DNA from: Candidatus Bathyarchaeota archaeon
GTDB taxonomy: Archaea > Thermoproteota > Bathyarchaeia > TCS64
Direction of reading: 5' to 3'
DNA length: 23,777 bases
Assembly: GCA_030669135.1 (NCBI GenBank)
Contig: DAOVEE010000005.1
Location: forward strand, 1-23,777
The notes beneath the pieces are model-generated. The model made no database searches, had not been told where the DNA came from, and saw only the letters and a list, made by a program, of their open reading frames with translations. This document shows, piece by piece, positions 21,222 to 23,777 of the stretch. Position numbers and translations under genes: made by a program. The number at the start of each line of letters is the position of its first letter. Position 1 is the stretch's first letter.

Positions 21222-22127
21222 ATGGACGGTAGCCCAGCCAGCTACGATGAGATCGTAGATGCAGCCCTAGACATATTCCAGCAGTACGACACCGCGATCA
21301 CGTTGAGGCAGCTATACTACCGTCTCGTCAGCAGGCTACTAATCCCCAACACCATCAACAGCTACAAGCGGCTCAGCAGGGTAATGGTGAAGGCAAGGGA
21401 GGGCGGAGACGTCCCCCTCAACTGCCTGGAGGACCGGAGCAGGCGGGGCCTAGGCAGGGGCGACGTGGGCTACAACTCGGCGGAGGAGTACCTGAAGAAG
21501 AAGATAACTACCCTTCAGGACAGCTGGAAGAGCTTCACCATGCCCATGTGGGACGACCAGCCGAAGAACGTGATGATCAGCCTCGAGAAGGATGCCCTCA
21601 GCCGCCTCGTCAGCAGGGAGGCCAACAGGTTCAGCGTGCGCACCTTCCCGACCCGCGGCTACCCGAGCTTCAGCTTCGTACAGGAGATGTCGAGGTACAT
21701 AACGCACCAGCTTGGGGGCAAGCCGACGGTGGTGCTCTACTTCGGGGACTTCGACCCCAGCGGCGTTGACATCGAGAGGGACCTGTCCGAGCGTCTTGAG
21801 AAGTATGGGGCAAAGGATTTCACGGTTCAAAGGATAGCCCTCACAGACGACCAGATAAAGAAGTATAGCCTGCCCCCGATGCCTGTGAAGAGGAGCGACG
21901 CCCGGGCCGACAGCTTCCTGGAGGAGCACGGCGACAGAGCCGTGGAGCTCGACGCCCTAGACCCTAACCTGCTTCAGACCACGGTGCGGAAGGCCGTCGT
22001 CAAGAACATCAACATGAGGAAGTGGAACGCGAGGGTCCGGAAGACCGAGGAGCTGCAGAGGTGGATAAGGGACAAGCTGGACGACATAGAGAAGGCGCTG
22101 GACTCGGAGATCGACGGCCTAGGGTGA
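21222..22127 (+). CDS. Stand-alone Spo11/Topo VI subunit A-like protein (Topo mini-A type)
   Basis: A 301-aa protein. Residues 26-45 (ITLRQLYYRLVSRLLIPNTI) resemble the winged-helix catalytic Tyr motif of Topo VI-A/Spo11, with Tyr32 or Tyr33 as nucleophile. Residues 117-182 have the Toprim elements: Glu122 (MISLEKDAL), Asp176 and Asp178 (YFGDFDPSG). The C-terminus has VELDALDPNLLQTTVRKAV and a long charged helix. It is shorter than Topo VI-A (about 370-390 aa), and no B-type ATPase subunit is nearby. Similar solitary proteins, called Topo mini-A, have been described mostly in mobile elements. DNA cleavage is inferred, not shown. Confidence 0.7.
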   Translation: MDGSPASYDEIVDAALDIFQQYDTAITLRQLYYRLVSRLLIPNTINSYKRLSRVMVKAREGGDVPLNCLEDRSRRGLGRGDVGYNSAEEYLKKKITTLQDSWKSFTMPMWDDQPKNVMISLEKDALSRLVSREANRFSVRTFPTRGYPSFSFVQEMSRYITHQLGGKPTVVLYFGDFDPSGVDIERDLSERLEKYGAKDFTVQRIALTDDQIKKYSLPPMPVKRSDARADSFLEEHGDRAVELDALDPNLLQTTVRKAVVKNINMRKWNARVRKTEELQRWIRDKLDDIEKALDSEIDGLG

Positions 22128-22135
22128 GACACGCG

Positions 22136-22158
22136 AGGAGGCGGGCGATGAGCCTCCT
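22136..22158 (+). other. Perfect 7-bp hairpin after the Topo VI-A-like gene
   Basis: AGGAGGC pairs with GCCTCCT around a 9-nt loop, starting 9 bases past the stop. No T-run follows directly. It may stabilise the mRNA end. Confidence 0.35.
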
Positions 22159-22282
22159 AGGTGAGTGTAAACATTCGAGGAGGGTTTTCCGAAGGCTATG
22201 GTGATAAGGCCCCGTGAAGACCGCTGATATGAATAAGGACTACAGGTAGCCACGGCTTCTGTTACAGCGGGTTACATACATT
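22159..22282. other. Gene-free stretch with a possible structured segment
   Basis: I see no supported gene between 22128 and 22335. Within it, CCGCTG (22221-22226) pairs with CAGCGG (22265-22270), enclosing a smaller ACAG/CTGT stem, which could be a structured leader or small RNA. No tRNA fold is visible. Confidence 0.25.
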
Positions 22283-22330
22283 TTCTTAAATCGCCTGCAT
22301 TCGCTCCGTTCCATAGATAGCTCAGGGGAG
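22283..22330 (+). promoter_or_regulatory. Promoter and Shine-Dalgarno of the archaellin-like gene
   Basis: TTCTTAAATC at 22283-22292 is TATA-like and predicts a start near 22313. GGGGAG at 22325-22330 lies 5 nt before the GTG at 22336 and decides that start. Confidence 0.5.
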
Positions 22331-22335
22331 ACACA

Positions 22336-22953
22336 GTGTTGAAAGCGATAGGATTACGTAGAGGAATGACGGGGCTCGAGGTGTCCATCATCCTCGTCGC
22401 CTTCGTCATCACTGCCTCCGTGTTCGCCTACATGGTGCTCAACGTGGGCTTCCTGACGGCCGAGAAAGCCCAGTCGGTGATCTCGTCCGGGATCAGCGAA
22501 GCCAGCTCCGCGCTCTTCCTAGACAGCGATGTCATCGGCAGCTTCGCCAACAACACCGGCGCCCAGGGCGACATATGCCTGACGAAGGCCGTCTTCTACG
22601 TCAGGCTCGGCCAGGGCGACAGCCCCATCTCCCTAAGCGACTCCAAGCTGGTGGTCACCTACACCAACGCAAGGTGCCACGCCTCGGTCTACGACAGCAA
22701 CGGCACCATAACCACCGTCACGGGGGTGACCGGGGACGGCGACGAGATCATAGAGAAGGGGGAACGCTTCAAGGTGTCCATAGACTTCACCGAGCTGGAC
22801 AAGGCCAGCGTCGACCCCGCCCAGAACAGCCAGCCAGACGTCTACACCCACCCCTACGAGGAGATCCGGATAGAGGTTCAGCCGTCAGGCGGCGCCGTGC
22901 TCACCATCGAGAGAACGCTGCCCCAAGTAGCCCACACTGTGCAGGCCTTCTAG
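22336..22953 (+). CDS. Archaellin/type IV pilin-like secreted protein
   Basis: A 205-aa protein with a class III signal peptide: MLKAIGLRRG is cut before MTGLEVSIILVAFVITASVF, leaving Glu at +5 of the mature chain, as in archaellins. The hydrophobic N-terminal helix (about residues 11-40) forms the filament core. The rest is a beta-rich outer domain with two Cys (DICLTK, ARCHAS) that could pair, and NNT/NGT sequons for N-glycosylation. The start is GTG 22336, supported by GGGGAG. No other archaellum genes are in the window, so it may be a lone archaellin or an adhesion pilin. Its TAG stop overlaps that of the convergent gene. Confidence 0.85.
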   Translation: MLKAIGLRRGMTGLEVSIILVAFVITASVFAYMVLNVGFLTAEKAQSVISSGISEASSALFLDSDVIGSFANNTGAQGDICLTKAVFYVRLGQGDSPISLSDSKLVVTYTNARCHASVYDSNGTITTVTGVTGDGDEIIEKGERFKVSIDFTELDKASVDPAQNSQPDVYTHPYEEIRIEVQPSGGAVLTIERTLPQVAHTVQAF

Positions 22954-23456
22954 TCGAGCCTGTCCCCTCTGACCCATCTGTCTGTTCTCAGGTCGTAGAA
23001 CCACGCCCGTCTCGGGTTCTGGGCCACCCTCTCCTTGATCCGTAGCAGCCTCTCAGCGGCGTCCCGCCCCTCGAAACTTATCTGCGTGTATGCGTCCAGC
23101 AGCCGGGCCGCCGAAGGACAGTTCAGGTCGACCCCCAGAAGCGGTTCACCGCCGCCGATGGGCTCGAGGCTGAAGGGGAACTGCCTGCAGCTGGAGGGGC
23201 GGTCACCGTACACGGCGCACCCCGTCTCCTCGAGGTGTGGGCAGGGCTCCACGGCGAGCTGGTAGGCCAACACCCTGAACTTGGAGTCGTGGGGCCTCCT
23301 TCCCACGCCGACGGCGGGTCTGACGACGTCCTCCGGGAACAGGTGAACCTCCTCGGGCAGCAGGGTGAGGCCCCTCAGTATCCCTCGGTCCTCCGAGAGG
23401 AGGCTGCTGCAGCATTTACCGCAGCGGATGCACGTGAACTCCGCCGTCTCCGACAT
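22950..23456 (-). CDS. YkgJ-family Cys-cluster protein (possible Zn/Fe-S binder)
   Basis: A 168-aa protein. The N-terminus has FTCIRCGKCCSSLL (CxxCxxCC), and later PCPHLEETGCAVYGDRPSSCRQFPF, the pattern of the YkgJ/CxxCxxCC family, thought to bind zinc or an Fe-S cluster; no reaction is established. The C-terminal third is helical and charged. GGTGAG lies about 10 nt before ATG 23456. It follows the racemase-family gene by 24 nt on the same strand, so they are probably one operon. Its stop and the archaellin stop share a palindromic CTAG, giving a convergent 4-bp overlap. Confidence 0.88.
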   Translation of the reverse strand: MSETAEFTCIRCGKCCSSLLSEDRGILRGLTLLPEEVHLFPEDVVRPAVGVGRRPHDSKFRVLAYQLAVEPCPHLEETGCAVYGDRPSSCRQFPFSLEPIGGGEPLLGVDLNCPSAARLLDAYTQISFEGRDAAERLLRIKERVAQNPRRAWFYDLRTDRWVRGDRLD

Positions 23457-23480
23457 GATGGATGACTCACCGTTTCATGG

Positions 23481-23777
23481 CTAGAAGGGGAAGACGACGT
23501 CCTTGGGCGGCGGCGGGTAGCTGCGCTTGCTGTGTGTGAGCCCCATGTCAACGATGAGCTCGGCCAACTTGATAACCGCTTCTCCGGGGTGGATCACGAT
23601 CACCCCGGGATGCGTCTCCTCCAGCTCTCTCCGGAGCCTGTCGGCGTGGTCGTTCATGGCCATGCAACCGAAGCACACGGCGTCCGCCCCGTCCTCTATC
23701 CCCACCACAGCCATCTCGTGCACCTTTTCATAGCCTGAGGGCTTCCCGAGCTCGAGGACCGGCAGGTCGACGGAGTA
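23481..23777 (-). CDS. Asp/Glu/hydantoin racemase family protein, 3' part
   Basis: The frame is open to the window edge, so the 5' end is missing; 98 codons are visible. The visible C-terminal half has EDGADAVCFGCMAMNDHADRL, where the Cys in FGC is the likely second catalytic Cys, then PGVIVIHPGEAVIKLAELIVDMGLTHSKRSYPPP, the family ending. Members racemise hydantoins or Asp/Glu without cofactors or act as maleate isomerases. Substrate unknown. The gene continues upstream of the window and is probably co-transcribed with the YkgJ-type gene. Confidence 0.85.
   Translation of the reverse strand, partial: YSVDLPVLELGKPSGYEKVHEMAVVGIEDGADAVCFGCMAMNDHADRLRRELEETHPGVIVIHPGEAVIKLAELIVDMGLTHSKRSYPPPPKDVVFPF

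Noticed and set aside
1..23777. CRISPR arrays, tRNA or rRNA genes
   Set aside because: I found no regularly spaced repeats and no cloverleaf or rRNA-like segments when reading the intergenic regions on both strands.

Overview
The window is archaeal chromosome of fairly high GC. It carries aIF2-alpha, ribosomal proteins L44e and S27e, Nop10, a GINS subunit, both DNA primase subunits, archease, and an archaellin-type protein with a class III signal peptide. Start sites follow an archaeal pattern. Many first-in-operon genes have a TATA box about 26 bp before the start codon (leaderless or nearly so), while internal operon genes have Shine-Dalgarno motifs or overlapping stop/start codons. I cannot name the lineage; the fused, one-piece GMP synthase and the overall gene set would fit a TACK-type mesophile, but that is inference.

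Layout. 1-2617 (+): two tandem paralogous ArsR-type regulators (the first cut by the window edge), then hybrid cluster protein (hcp) and a small cupin, a probable nitrosative/redox stress unit. 2712-5203 (-): guaA, a DUF5680-type gene and archease. The DUF5680 gene lies between two 38-bp copies of the guaA 3' end, so it looks like cargo inserted at a guaA attachment site. 5274-7228: a small membrane protein, a PLP-dependent class V aminotransferase-like enzyme and an unknown Cys-containing protein.

7338-13804: a branched-chain amino-acid-type (Liv) ABC transporter split into two divergent halves. Two ATPases and the binding protein are on the minus strand; two permeases and an overlooked 48-aa single-span membrane protein are on the plus strand. 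An 882-bp IS-derived element with 20-bp terminal inverted repeats and a dead transposase sits between the halves.

13869-18882 (-): the information-processing cluster, transcribed leftward as priL, a 45-aa Cys/His protein, priS, gins51, rpl44e, rps27e, aif2a and nop10, followed by an unknown gene. Several members overlap by ATGA. A palindromic TATA box separates priL from a divergent rubredoxin.

18948-23777: rubredoxin, a SAM methyltransferase, a Nudix hydrolase, an isoprenylcysteine-methyltransferase-like membrane protein, a DUF3795-type gene broken by an in-frame TAG and a frameshift, and a stand-alone Spo11/Topo VI-A-like protein with both the tyrosine and Toprim motifs. The end holds an archaellin-like protein, a YkgJ-type Cys-cluster protein and the 3' part of an Asp/Glu/hydantoin racemase family gene. 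I see no tRNA, rRNA or CRISPR array.

Best leads: the one-gene insertion at guaA with synonymous differences between its repeats; the decayed IS inside the Liv promoter region; the small Cys/His gene between the primase genes; the Topo mini-A-like protein; and the TAG plus frameshift in the DUF3795 gene.
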